Below are positions 1 through 9,044 of a stretch of DNA of 64,000 nt, piece by piece (position 1 is the stretch's first letter; every line of letters starts with the position of its first letter). Below the pieces are notes generated by a model. The model did no database searches. It was not told where the DNA came from and saw nothing but the letters and a program-made list of their open reading frames with translations. The DNA is from an uncultured Collinsella sp. GTDB taxonomy: Bacteria; Actinomycetota; Coriobacteriia; Coriobacteriales; Coriobacteriaceae. Position numbers and translations under genes: made by a program. The stretch lies in assembly GCA_934655755.1 (NCBI GenBank), contig CAKUHA010000002.1, positions 186,001 through 250,000 on the forward strand, read 5' to 3'.

Positions 1-2081
1 CCCACCTCGTCGAGGGCGGGAATAAAGTGGTTATTGATAAGGTCCATGGCGTCGTGGTCGGCCAACAGGCGCTCGGTCTCGGCCGCGATTTCGCCCTTAC
101 GGCCCGAGATGACCATGTGACGGATGGGGTCGTCGTCGGCGCTGGCGCTGGTTCCTGCGGCAGGCGCGGCATCGCTCGATGCTGCCTGAGCGGCTGTCGG
201 GTTGGCGGCAATCTTGTACGGGTCGGTCCAGCCGGCGTAGCGCTCGATATATCCGGTCGAGCCCTCGTCCTCAACGCTCAGCACGCGATAGCTGTAGACG
301 GTGTCCATAAAGCGCTTGGAGCCCGGGTTCATGATGGGGGCGTCCAGGCCCGCGCCAAAGGCGGCGGCCAAGAAGACCGAGCCCAGCAGCGGGCGGGCAG
401 GCAGGCCAAAGCTGATGTTCGATACGCCGAGCGCGCATTTGACGCCCAGGCGCTCCTTGCACAGAGACATGGCGCGCAGAATCTGCTCGGCCTGGCGCTG
501 GTTGGTCGAGGCGGTCATGACCAGGCAGTCGATGAGGATGCGGTCCGGGCCGATGCCGTAGCGGGCGGCCTCCGCCACGATGCGCTCGGCGATGGCGAAG
601 CGGGCCTCGGCGGTATCGGGGATGCCGCCCTCGTCGAGCGTGAGGCCGACGACGTTGGTGCCGTAGTGAGCGACCAGCGGGAAGATCTCGTCCATGATCT
701 GCTGCTTGCCGTTGACCGAGTTGATGATGGGCTTGCCGGCGTAGCGGCGCACGGCGGCCTCGACGGCGGCGGGGTCGGTGGAGTCGATCTGTAGCGGCAG
801 GAGCGTGGAGCCCTGGAGTTGCTCGGTTGCCTGCTGGATGATCTTGACCTCGTCGATCTCGGGCAGGCCCACGTTGACATCCAAGATGTCGGCGCCCTGC
901 TCCTGCTGGCTGATGCCCTGGCTCACGACGTAATCCAGGTCGCCGTCGCGCAGGGCCTGCTGCAGGCGCTTTTTGCCGGTGGGGTTGATACGCTCGCCGA
1001 TGACGGCGATCTTGTGGCCGTCGCAGGGAAGGTCCACAACCGTCTGGGCGCTCGTGACCGACATACTGGGCTTGCGGTGACGGACGCTGGGCGTGTGGTT
1101 ATCGATGAGGGTGCGAAGTGCCGCCATGTGCGTGGGCGTGGTGCCGCAGCAACCGCCCACGACACTCACTCCGTCCTCGATCATGCCAGCGACGGCCTCG
1201 GCGTATTCGGGTGCCTGGATGTCAAAGACGGTGTTGCCGTCGTCGTCCACGCGGGGCAGTCCCGCGTTTGCCTGCACCATGACAGGCTTGTCGGTGACGG
1301 TGAGCATGCGCGCGGCGAGTCCGCGGAGCTCGGCCGGGCCCTGACTGCAGTTGATGCCCAGGACGTCGGCGCCGATAGCGTCGAGGGTGATGGCGGCGAC
1401 CTCGGGGCTCGTGCCCAAGAAGGTGCGGCCGTCTTCCTCAAAGGTCATGGTGGCAAAGACGGGCAGGTCGGAGTTCTCGCGGCAGGCGAGGACCGCCGCC
1501 TTGATCTCGGCCAGGTCGGTCATGGTCTCGATAATAAAGAGGTCAACGCCCGCAGCGACGCCGGCGCGTACCTCCTCGGCAAAGAGATCGTAGGCCTCGT
1601 CAAAGCTAAGGGTGCCCAGGGGGCGCAGCAGCGCGCCGATGGGGCCGATATCGCCGGCGACGTAGCGGGCGCCGGCCTCGCGGGCGCAGGTGACGGCCGC
1701 GGCAAAGACATCGGCCACGGTGGCGGCGCCATCGAGCTTGTGGGCGTTGGCGCCAAAGGTGTTGGCGGTGATCACGTCGCAGCCAGCCTCGACGTATTGG
1801 TGCTGGATGTCGGTAATGACCTGGGGCTCTTCAAAGTTGAGCAGCTCGGGCAGGGCGCCTGCCTTCATGCCGGCAGCCTGCAACATGGTACCCATGCCGC
1901 CGTCAAATAGTAGGTGCCCCGTGCCCTTGATGGCGGCACGCAGACGATCGTCTTTGATGCGCAGGTCGTCGATGGTGCGCGTCTTGTACGCGGCGCCGTT
2001 ACGGCGGGCAGCATCAACAGGCGCCGCCAGCGCAGCGCCGTCAGAATCATGAGTGATAAGTATGTTTGAGCTATTCGCCAT
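1..2081 (-). CDS. metH: cobalamin-dependent methionine synthase, catalytic core (3' end beyond window)
   Basis: Transfers a methyl group from methyltetrahydrofolate to homocysteine through cobalamin in the cytoplasm. The translation has about 55 extra N-terminal residues, then a homocysteine-binding domain beginning LLFDGGMGTMLQ with zinc-ligand motifs GINCSQG and GGCCGTT, then a pterin-binding domain (IAVIGERINPTGKK, DILDVNVGLPEID), and the start of the cobalamin-binding cap near base 1. The gene continues left of the window. Its ATG at 2081 lies inside the 3' end of the restriction gene (stop 2071-2073) with only a weak ribosome site, so translational coupling is likely. The reactivation domain usually fused at the MetH C-terminus is a separate gene at 4317-5108. 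Identity is sure; the exact start is less so. Confidence 0.93.
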   Translation of the reverse strand, partial: MANSSNILITHDSDGAALAAPVDAARRNGAAYKTRTIDDLRIKDDRLRAAIKGTGHLLFDGGMGTMLQAAGMKAGALPELLNFEEPQVITDIQHQYVEAGCDVITANTFGANAHKLDGAATVADVFAAAVTCAREAGARYVAGDIGPIGALLRPLGTLSFDEAYDLFAEEVRAGVAAGVDLFIIETMTDLAEIKAAVLACRENSDLPVFATMTFEEDGRTFLGTSPEVAAITLDAIGADVLGINCSQGPAELRGLAARMLTVTDKPVMVQANAGLPRVDDDGNTVFDIQAPEYAEAVAGMIEDGVSVVGGCCGTTPTHMAALRTLIDNHTPSVRHRKPSMSVTSAQTVVDLPCDGHKIAVIGERINPTGKKRLQQALRDGDLDYVVSQGISQQEQGADILDVNVGLPEIDEVKIIQQATEQLQGSTLLPLQIDSTDPAAVEAAVRRYAGKPIINSVNGKQQIMDEIFPLVAHYGTNVVGLTLDEGGIPDTAEARFAIAERIVAEAARYGIGPDRILIDCLVMTASTNQRQAEQILRAMSLCKERLGVKCALGVSNISFGLPARPLLGSVFLAAAFGAGLDAPIMNPGSKRFMDTVYSYRVLSVEDEGSTGYIERYAGWTDPYKIAANPTAAQAASSDAAPAAGTSASADDDPIRHMVISGRKGEIAAETERLLADHDAMDLINNHFIPALDEV

Positions 2082-3087
2082 GTGCGTCCATTTCGTCTAG
2101 AGCCCACTGAGGGATTTCTATTTGAAGGGATTTGTCGGGCTCGATGTCCTCGATTCGTTTGTTGTAGTAGGCAAGGAGTCGTGCAACATTTAATCGAATT
2201 AGGCTTCGCTTGTAGAACGATAATTCTTCAATATTGATGCCAATAAACGATTCGAGCGCGATAACCTGTACGCTATCGCCGAGCCCCTCACTTTCGAACA
2301 GTCCGTAAGCGAAGGAAACTTTATTGCGGGGGACAACAACGATGGGCCGAATGCCATTTCGAATGTTATCTCGGCATCGATCGGTCAATTTGGCCATCGG
2401 CGATACAGTTACATGAAATGCAGCATCATTGATTTGGAAATCGCCAGAACGATCAGTCTGCTGGTCGGCAGCGTTTGAGTTGTCCTTTCCGATTTCTATG
2501 GTTGGAAATAACATCTCAAGTTTTGCACCTACCAGGTGCTGTGCGACCGTGCCTGTTGGTTTATCGGATCGCAGGCTTGCTTCGGCCAGGATATCTTCGA
2601 CAATGGCAGAAATTGGTTTTTGAAGATCGATTTCGACTTTGATTCTCTGCCGGTTGAAGAAGTCGATCTGGATACGCTCAACGAAGAAGTTGGCGATTGC
2701 ATTCGCAGCTTCAAGACGAGCGTCTTCACAAGTGTCGCTGGGCAGGGTAGAGTTGATGATCGCGGCAAGCTCAAGCGCCATTGGAAGCGTGCCGCGTGAG
2801 GTCCTGCCGCCTTCTGATGCGAAGGCGCGCGTTTCCCTATGTCTGGCTAAAACTGTTTTTATGCATGCCCCACTTAGGCCTCGTACTTGGCTCCCCTTGT
2901 CCGATTGCACGTAATCGTTGGTGAGCGGGAAACGGTTTTGCAACAGCTCGCTTATGCCTATGCCAACCGCCATGACGTTGCGGTTGACATTGCCTCGCTT
3001 GTTTCGCTTAGATTCGTACCAGAGCTCAATGGCATTCAAGACGTTTTTATTGGGCTCGCTCAAGGAGTAATTTGCCATTTCCATCAT
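2071..3087 (-). CDS. probable restriction endonuclease paired with C5 methyltransferase (DUF4928-like)
   Basis: A 338-residue protein encoded directly after, and overlapping by 41 bases, a cytosine-5 DNA methyltransferase. That arrangement is typical of a type II restriction-modification pair. The central part (about residues 180-240: KLEMLFP, then SGDFQINDAAFHVTVSP) has the spaced acidic/charged pattern of a nuclease core and recalls the DUF4928 family often found beside C5 methyltransferases; this family call is from memory. The start ATG at 3087 has GGAG seven bases upstream. Composition is visibly poorer in G+C than metF or metH, consistent with transfer. Activity and recognition site cannot be read from sequence. 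It could also be an accessory R-M protein. Confidence 0.65.
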   Translation of the reverse strand: MMEMANYSLSEPNKNVLNAIELWYESKRNKRGNVNRNVMAVGIGISELLQNRFPLTNDYVQSDKGSQVRGLSGACIKTVLARHRETRAFASEGGRTSRGTLPMALELAAIINSTLPSDTCEDARLEAANAIANFFVERIQIDFFNRQRIKVEIDLQKPISAIVEDILAEASLRSDKPTGTVAQHLVGAKLEMLFPTIEIGKDNSNAADQQTDRSGDFQINDAAFHVTVSPMAKLTDRCRDNIRNGIRPIVVVPRNKVSFAYGLFESEGLGDSVQVIALESFIGINIEELSFYKRSLIRLNVARLLAYYNKRIEDIEPDKSLQIEIPQWALDEMDAHGE

Positions 3088-4207
3088 CGCTCACTCCGTT
3101 CCTTGAAGACATTAACGCGGGCTTGACTGCATTTTTTATAAGCCAGGTGACAACTGGCACGGCAACTGCATCGCCGAATGCATAACGAATCTGAGCATCC
3201 GAGAAGCCGCTAAATTGATATGAGCCGGCGCCTTGGAGACGAGCATATTCAGTTCCAGTCATCCAGCGAACTTTTAACTTTCCGTTTTCGCATATAACGA
3301 CTGCCTGTCTTGATGAGCCGCCGCGAGCCGTTCTTAGACATCCGGCAATTTCCTCTTCGCGGATTTCCCAGCGTACAACGCCCGACCGCGTGCGACGATA
3401 AGCAGTGCGAACAATTTTTGCACTGGCATTTAAGAAACGCTGAAGGCGATCTTCTTGATGTGGTGCAAGTGAATCGGTAAATGCTTGCACTTGGTTCTTG
3501 TCCCACCAACGCTTGTCGTCCTCGGGAATATTTTCAACTACCGTTGCGAGGCCTGTCATGCGAAGTGGGCTCGGCTCGTTTAGGTGAGAGATGTGTGTAA
3601 TGAGCGAAGGGTCGGAGTGAATCCAGGAGACCTTTTCAGGTCGAAGCGAGGAATCGAGTCGGCTGTTGGGAAGGGGATTTTTTAATCCGACGACAAACAT
3701 GCGGGGGCGAGACTGGGGAAGCCAGTGCCGTGCGTCAATAAAATAGGCATCGCATGAATAGCCCAATCGATTAAATTCCTGGCAAACGAGTCTAAAGTCA
3801 TCACTGTTATTAGACGTCGCAAGGCCGATGACGTTTTCGAGAACAATTGCCCGCGGGGCGCGATCGCCCATTCCTTCGATGGCCTTAATAAAGCCAAAGA
3901 ACGCACTAGACTCTTTGCCAGAGATAAGCCCCTCCCGGTTCCCCGCGAGAGATAGGTTTGTGCAAGGGCTTGATGCCCATGCGATGTCGGCTTGGGGTAT
4001 CAGGTCGGGATCGAGTGTGTGGACATCCTGCTCGACTAGATGTTCATCGCCCCAACGCTGGCTGTACATGGCGCATTTAGTATGGTCTATGTCGTTTGCC
4101 CAGATTGTTTTGATTCCGGCTTTTGCCATGCCGGCACGAGCCAGGCCAATGCCTGAAAAAAACTCAAGCGCGGTAAGTTGTGGCGAGAACTGCAGAATGT
4201 TGTGCAT
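3047..4207 (-). CDS. DNA (cytosine-5) methyltransferase
   Basis: A 386-residue C5 DNA methyltransferase. It shows motif I (EFFSGIGLARAGM, residues 15-27), the catalytic Pro-Cys of motif IV (SSPCTNLS, Cys82), motif VI ENV (124-126) and motif VIII QSRPR (165-169). The C-terminal ARLQGAGSY and the late VAVPVV segment fit motifs IX-X. It methylates cytosine in a specific but here unknown target, protecting DNA from the overlapping downstream nuclease. The gene is A+T-rich compared with its neighbours and lies between two pieces of the methionine synthase system, so it probably arrived as a cassette. About 110 bases separate it from the MetH reactivation gene upstream. Confidence 0.93.
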   Translation of the reverse strand: MHNILQFSPQLTALEFFSGIGLARAGMAKAGIKTIWANDIDHTKCAMYSQRWGDEHLVEQDVHTLDPDLIPQADIAWASSPCTNLSLAGNREGLISGKESSAFFGFIKAIEGMGDRAPRAIVLENVIGLATSNNSDDFRLVCQEFNRLGYSCDAYFIDARHWLPQSRPRMFVVGLKNPLPNSRLDSSLRPEKVSWIHSDPSLITHISHLNEPSPLRMTGLATVVENIPEDDKRWWDKNQVQAFTDSLAPHQEDRLQRFLNASAKIVRTAYRRTRSGVVRWEIREEEIAGCLRTARGGSSRQAVVICENGKLKVRWMTGTEYARLQGAGSYQFSGFSDAQIRYAFGDAVAVPVVTWLIKNAVKPALMSSRNGVSDDGNGKLLLERAQ

Positions 4208-4316
4208 GTACTGGCTTTCAGATAGTTGTTATTTGGCCTCTTATGGTACTTGTTTGTGAGGACATCTGCTTACGGACGGATGCGATTCCCTCGATATCGA
4301 GCCATCAATTGACATT

Positions 4317-5108
4317 TTACTCAGAATACGAATAGCAGGTGGTGTGGGCGGCGCGGAAGCGGCAGTGTTCGCGCATGCGGCAGATATTGCAGGTGGGGCG
4401 ACTCTGGGCGTCGTGGACTTCGCCGTCGAACAGGCCAATCACCGCGGTCACGCTCTTGGTGGGCATAAGCAGGCTGGTGGGGGTGACGGTAAGTCCAATG
4501 AGGCGCGTGGCGTTGAGTGCATCCACGATCGAGCGCTGGGCAGAGAGCGGGCAGTCGCCGTAGCCGGGGCTAAAGCGCCAGTTGCCGGCGAGCCCGTGTG
4601 CGGCAGCCGCAGCCTTGACCTGCTGGTCCATTTGCTCAACAGCGGCCTCCACGTAGGCGGAGCACGCGGCGTCGAGCACGGCGCCTTCCAAGGGCTGCTG
4701 GGCTCCGGTGGTCCGCAGGCGGCGCTCGGCAGCCATACCGAGGGTGCAGGCCATGAGCGCTGCCAGGCGGGCGTCCTTAAGATGCCGGTAGATATCGCGA
4801 CCTCGCAGCTCAACATTGGTGCCAACCAAGCGAATGCAGGGCTCGCCTTGCTCGTCGACACCCGTGGCATCGACGGCAAACACGCGGCGCACGCCACGGG
4901 GCTCGATATCCAGCTCTAGGCGCTCGACCACAAGTTCAATACGTTGTGACAGCTCGGGCTCAATCTGCTGGCCGCCGTAGCCCAGATAGCGAAGCATCTC
5001 GGCGCGGTCGACGCGGGGGTGGTGGGCAGCATCGACACGATAAAGCGCCGGCGACGCAAGGTCAGCCGGCACTTCGACAGCGGTTGTATCGATGTGCGGT
5101 TTTTCCAT
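4317..5108 (-). CDS. stand-alone MetH reactivation (AdoMet-binding) domain protein
   Basis: A 263-residue protein starting MEKPHIDTT and resembling the vitamin B12-dependent methionine synthase activation domain. That domain uses S-adenosylmethionine and a flavodoxin-type electron to rescue MetH whose cobalamin has been oxidised to Cob(II). Features are EMLRYLGYGGQQ near residue 40, the segment RFSPGYGDCPLSAQ (about 170-183) that is the hallmark AdoMet-binding RxxPGYGDxP region, and a C-terminal Cys cluster (CNICRMREHC). Its ATG shares one base with the metF stop (TAATG overlap), so the two are translationally coupled. A longer in-frame start upstream would run through metF and was rejected. 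Its partner, the MetH core, is now 2.2 kb downstream beyond a restriction-modification cassette. Confidence 0.88.
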   Translation of the reverse strand: MEKPHIDTTAVEVPADLASPALYRVDAAHHPRVDRAEMLRYLGYGGQQIEPELSQRIELVVERLELDIEPRGVRRVFAVDATGVDEQGEPCIRLVGTNVELRGRDIYRHLKDARLAALMACTLGMAAERRLRTTGAQQPLEGAVLDAACSAYVEAAVEQMDQQVKAAAAAHGLAGNWRFSPGYGDCPLSAQRSIVDALNATRLIGLTVTPTSLLMPTKSVTAVIGLFDGEVHDAQSRPTCNICRMREHCRFRAAHTTCYSYSE

Positions 5109-5980
5109 TACCCCAGGCGCTCCATAATGGTCGCGGCGATTGCAGGACGGTTCATAGTGTACAGGTGCAGACCGTCGGCGCCGTGTTCCTTGAGGTCGCA
5201 AAGCTGGCGGGCGGCATAATCCACACCGGCAGCCTGCAGGCTCTCGGGGTCGTTTTCGTACTTGGCGAGGATCTTGATGACGGGGGAGGGCAGCGATGCG
5301 CCGCACATAAAGACCATGCGGCTGATCTGCGACTTGCCCATAAACGGCATGATGCCCGCGGTGATGGGCACAGTGATGCCTGCCTTGTCGGCGAGCTCGC
5401 GGAAGCGGTAGAAGCACTCGTTGTCAAAGAAGAGCTGTGTCACAAAGAAGCTTGCGCCGGCGTCTTGCTTTTCCTTGAGGTGCTCGACCGAGAGATTAAG
5501 ATCCTCGCAGGCAATGTGGCCCTCGGGGTAGGCTGCGGCGCCCACGCAAAAGCCGGCGTCGACGAGCTCGGGGATGAGGTCGCGAGCATAGGCGTAGTCG
5601 GAGGCGGGCTTGTCGTCCTCGGTCGCGCCGGCGGGCAAGTCGCCGCGCAGCGCGAGGATGTTCTCGACGCCGGCGGAGCGGTACTCGTCGATCTTGGCGG
5701 CGATGTCGGCGTGGGTGCGGCCCACACAGGTGAGGTGTGCCACCGAGGGCGTATCGAATTCACTCGAAATCATGTGCGCGATGGGGGCGGTGGTGGCGCC
5801 GTTGCCCGAGCCGCCGGCGGAACAAGTGACCGAGACAAAGCTCGGCGAAAGCTTGCACAGGTTGCCCGCCACTTCGCGAGCCGTATCGAAAGTAAGCTCA
5901 CCCTTGGGCGGGAACATCTCAAACGAAACGGGCGTGGTGCCCTGGGATGCTGCCTGCTTAAAAACCTCGTCGACGCGCAT
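5108..5980 (-). CDS. metF: 5,10-methylenetetrahydrofolate reductase
   Basis: A 290-residue MetF/MTHFR that reduces methylene-THF to methyl-THF, the methyl donor for MetH. It begins MRVDEVFKQA and shows the family signatures SFEMFPPKG (N-terminal), FVSVTCSAGGS, HLTCVGRTHADI, LALRGDLP and FFVTQLFFDNE. The start at 5980 was chosen over an upstream in-frame ATG because AAAGGAG lies 6-7 bases before it. It is the first gene of the met operon, followed with a one-base overlap by the reactivation gene. No cobalamin or SAM riboswitch is recognisable in the 420 bases upstream. Confidence 0.95.
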   Translation of the reverse strand: MRVDEVFKQAASQGTTPVSFEMFPPKGELTFDTAREVAGNLCKLSPSFVSVTCSAGGSGNGATTAPIAHMISSEFDTPSVAHLTCVGRTHADIAAKIDEYRSAGVENILALRGDLPAGATEDDKPASDYAYARDLIPELVDAGFCVGAAAYPEGHIACEDLNLSVEHLKEKQDAGASFFVTQLFFDNECFYRFRELADKAGITVPITAGIMPFMGKSQISRMVFMCGASLPSPVIKILAKYENDPESLQAAGVDYAARQLCDLKEHGADGLHLYTMNRPAIAATIMERLG

Positions 5981-6118
5981 ATCGTGCTCCTTTAGATATT
6001 TAGTGCGATGTGTTGTAAGGATTCTACAGCACCACTGTGCCACGGTGGAGTTTTACTCGCTATTTAGGGATACCAATCGAAGATGCCTTGCTATCGGCAT
6101 TGCCTATAACGGGCCAGC

Positions 6119-6190
6119 AAATTTGGGACGGGGCTATATAGACTGGTATCCGATGTAAAATACCAGTCATTTTAGCCCCGTCCCAAATTG
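6119..6190. repeat. long imperfect inverted repeat between metF and glnN
   Basis: The outer arms aatttgggacggggct (about 6120-6136) and agccccgtcccaaatt (6174-6189) are complementary, with an inner pair actggtat / ataccagt. The RNA would fold into one long stem. There is no T-tract, so it is not a standard terminator. It is one of several intergenic hairpins in this window (see 8997-9043 and 16349-16379). The remainder of the 423-base gap (5981-6403) holds the glnN leader and no gene. Confidence 0.7.
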
Positions 6191-6295
6191 ACTACTCTAA
6201 AATCATGCGGGTAGGTCTGCAATTTATACAGTTCGTTGGCTGTTAAGGGTGGTAATAATCCTGCGATGCGGTAACCTCATTGATTGGTTTCGTGA

Positions 6296-6320
6296 CCGCA
6301 ACATAACGGTAATGTTGCGG
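6296..6320. promoter_or_regulatory. perfect 9-bp inverted repeat upstream of glnN
   Basis: CCGCAACAT, a seven-base spacer, then ATGTTGCGG, about 85 bases before the glnN start. The position suits an operator for a nitrogen regulator. Nearby GTAAC and GTGAC pentamers loosely recall actinobacterial GlnR half-sites, but the spacing is not canonical. The regulator is therefore unknown. Confidence 0.4.
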
Positions 6321-6403
6321 AAACACGGCGAGTCTAATCTAAGGCTCGTTCGTTAGTAATCAACACCGCATCTCACGCGGTGCCGATACGAAGGGAGTTC
6401 CGT

Positions 6404-8491
<2,088 letters not shown>

Positions 8492-8520
8492 AGCGTAACT
8501 GACATATCGTTACGGTATTG

Positions 8521-8557
8521 AGCCGGGGTCCGCATCGCGCGGACCCCGGCTTTTTTT
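8521..8557 (+). terminator. rho-independent terminator of glnN
   Basis: A 13-bp stem (agccggggtccgc / gcggaccccggct) is followed by seven T residues, 30 bases after the glnN stop. Confidence 0.93.
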
Positions 8558-8587
8558 GCACACGGGTCTTGGAATGATGCCGGGATC

Positions 8588-8622
8588 CGCACCCTGTCGG
8601 GTTCGAATCCCGGTATTGAGGC
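8588..8622 (+). pseudogene. tRNA 3'-end (T-arm) remnant
   Basis: TCGGG-TTCGAAT-CCCGG forms a canonical T-arm with a seven-base loop, followed by TATTGAGGCA where an acceptor 3' strand would be. No D-arm, anticodon arm or matching 5' acceptor strand is found within 80 bases upstream, where the glnN terminator lies. It looks like the 3' end of a lost tRNA next to a functional one. Chance resemblance cannot be excluded. Confidence 0.3.
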
Positions 8623-8623
8623 A

Positions 8624-8657
8624 GAAAAAAGCCCGTTACCGCGAGGGTAACGGGCTT
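8624..8657 (-). terminator. terminator of tRNA-Glu
   Basis: Read leftwards, the stem AAGCCCGTTACC / GGTAACGGGCTT is followed by a run of T residues (aaaaaa on the plus strand). It lies just past the 3' end of the tRNA-Glu gene. Confidence 0.88.
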
Positions 8658-8667
8658 CAGCTTCAGA

Positions 8668-8744
8668 TGGTGCCCCCAGCGGGATTCGAACCCGCGATAT
8701 CCACCTTGAAAGGGTGGCGTCCTTGGCCGCTAGACGATGGGGAC
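8668..8744 (-). tRNA. tRNA-Glu (anticodon TTC)
   Basis: The minus strand reads GTCCCCATCGTCTAGCGGCC at the 5' end, an anticodon loop with TTC (CCCTTTCAAGG), a T-arm with GGTTCGAATCC, and acceptor TGGGGGC followed by discriminator A and an encoded CCA. The acceptor stem pairs GTCCCCA with TGGGGGC. It is followed by its own terminator. Confidence 0.96.
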
Positions 8745-8845
8745 AGCGGGAAAGAGTATAGCAGACTTTTTTGCCGGCGCGTATATCGTTGGCAAACTGG
8801 AAAACCACCACACAGGAGCCGACTTTCTATCCCGATCTTCAAATA

Positions 8846-8980
8846 TCTCAATCTGTAACATTTGGGCTGATAAATCGGCTCTATCTGTTACAGATCGAGA
8901 CAAAAGGCAGGCGTCGGGACGAACATCTCGTTCTGTAACAGTAAGACGACTTTTAACGGTCTAGATGTTACAGATTGAGA
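8846..8980. repeat. four copies of a 16-base TGTAACA-type repeat in alternating orientation
   Basis: Copy 1 at 8846-8861 reads tctcaatctgtaacat. Copy 2 (8885-8900) is its inverse, copy 3 (8926-8941) is forward again and copy 4 (8965-8980, atgttacagattgaga) is an exact inverse of copy 1. Copies 1+2 and 3+4 can fold as two hairpins, or 1+4 as one large stem. They fill the 300-base gap between tRNA-Glu and the end of the murT-gatD gene, which holds no reading frame I would defend. Confidence 0.75.
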
Positions 8981-8996
8981 CAAACCGTTGGAACGG

Positions 8997-9043
8997 GCCC
9001 CAACCACCACAAAGGTGCCTGTCCCCTTTGTGGTGGTTGGGGC
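8997..9043. repeat. perfect 19-bp hairpin immediately after the murT-gatD stop
   Basis: The arms gccccaaccaccacaaagg (8997-9015) and its exact complement (9025-9043) enclose the nine-base loop tgcctgtcc. The stop codon of the minus-strand gene ends two bases away. No T-run follows on the minus strand. It may act as a 3' stabiliser or factor-dependent terminator, or be a REP-like element. Confidence 0.8.
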
Positions 9044-9044
9044 G

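Noticed and set aside
5981..6060. Possible cobalamin or SAM riboswitch before metF
   Set aside because: Only a short ccacc/ggtgg hairpin is present; B12-box and SAM core elements are missing.
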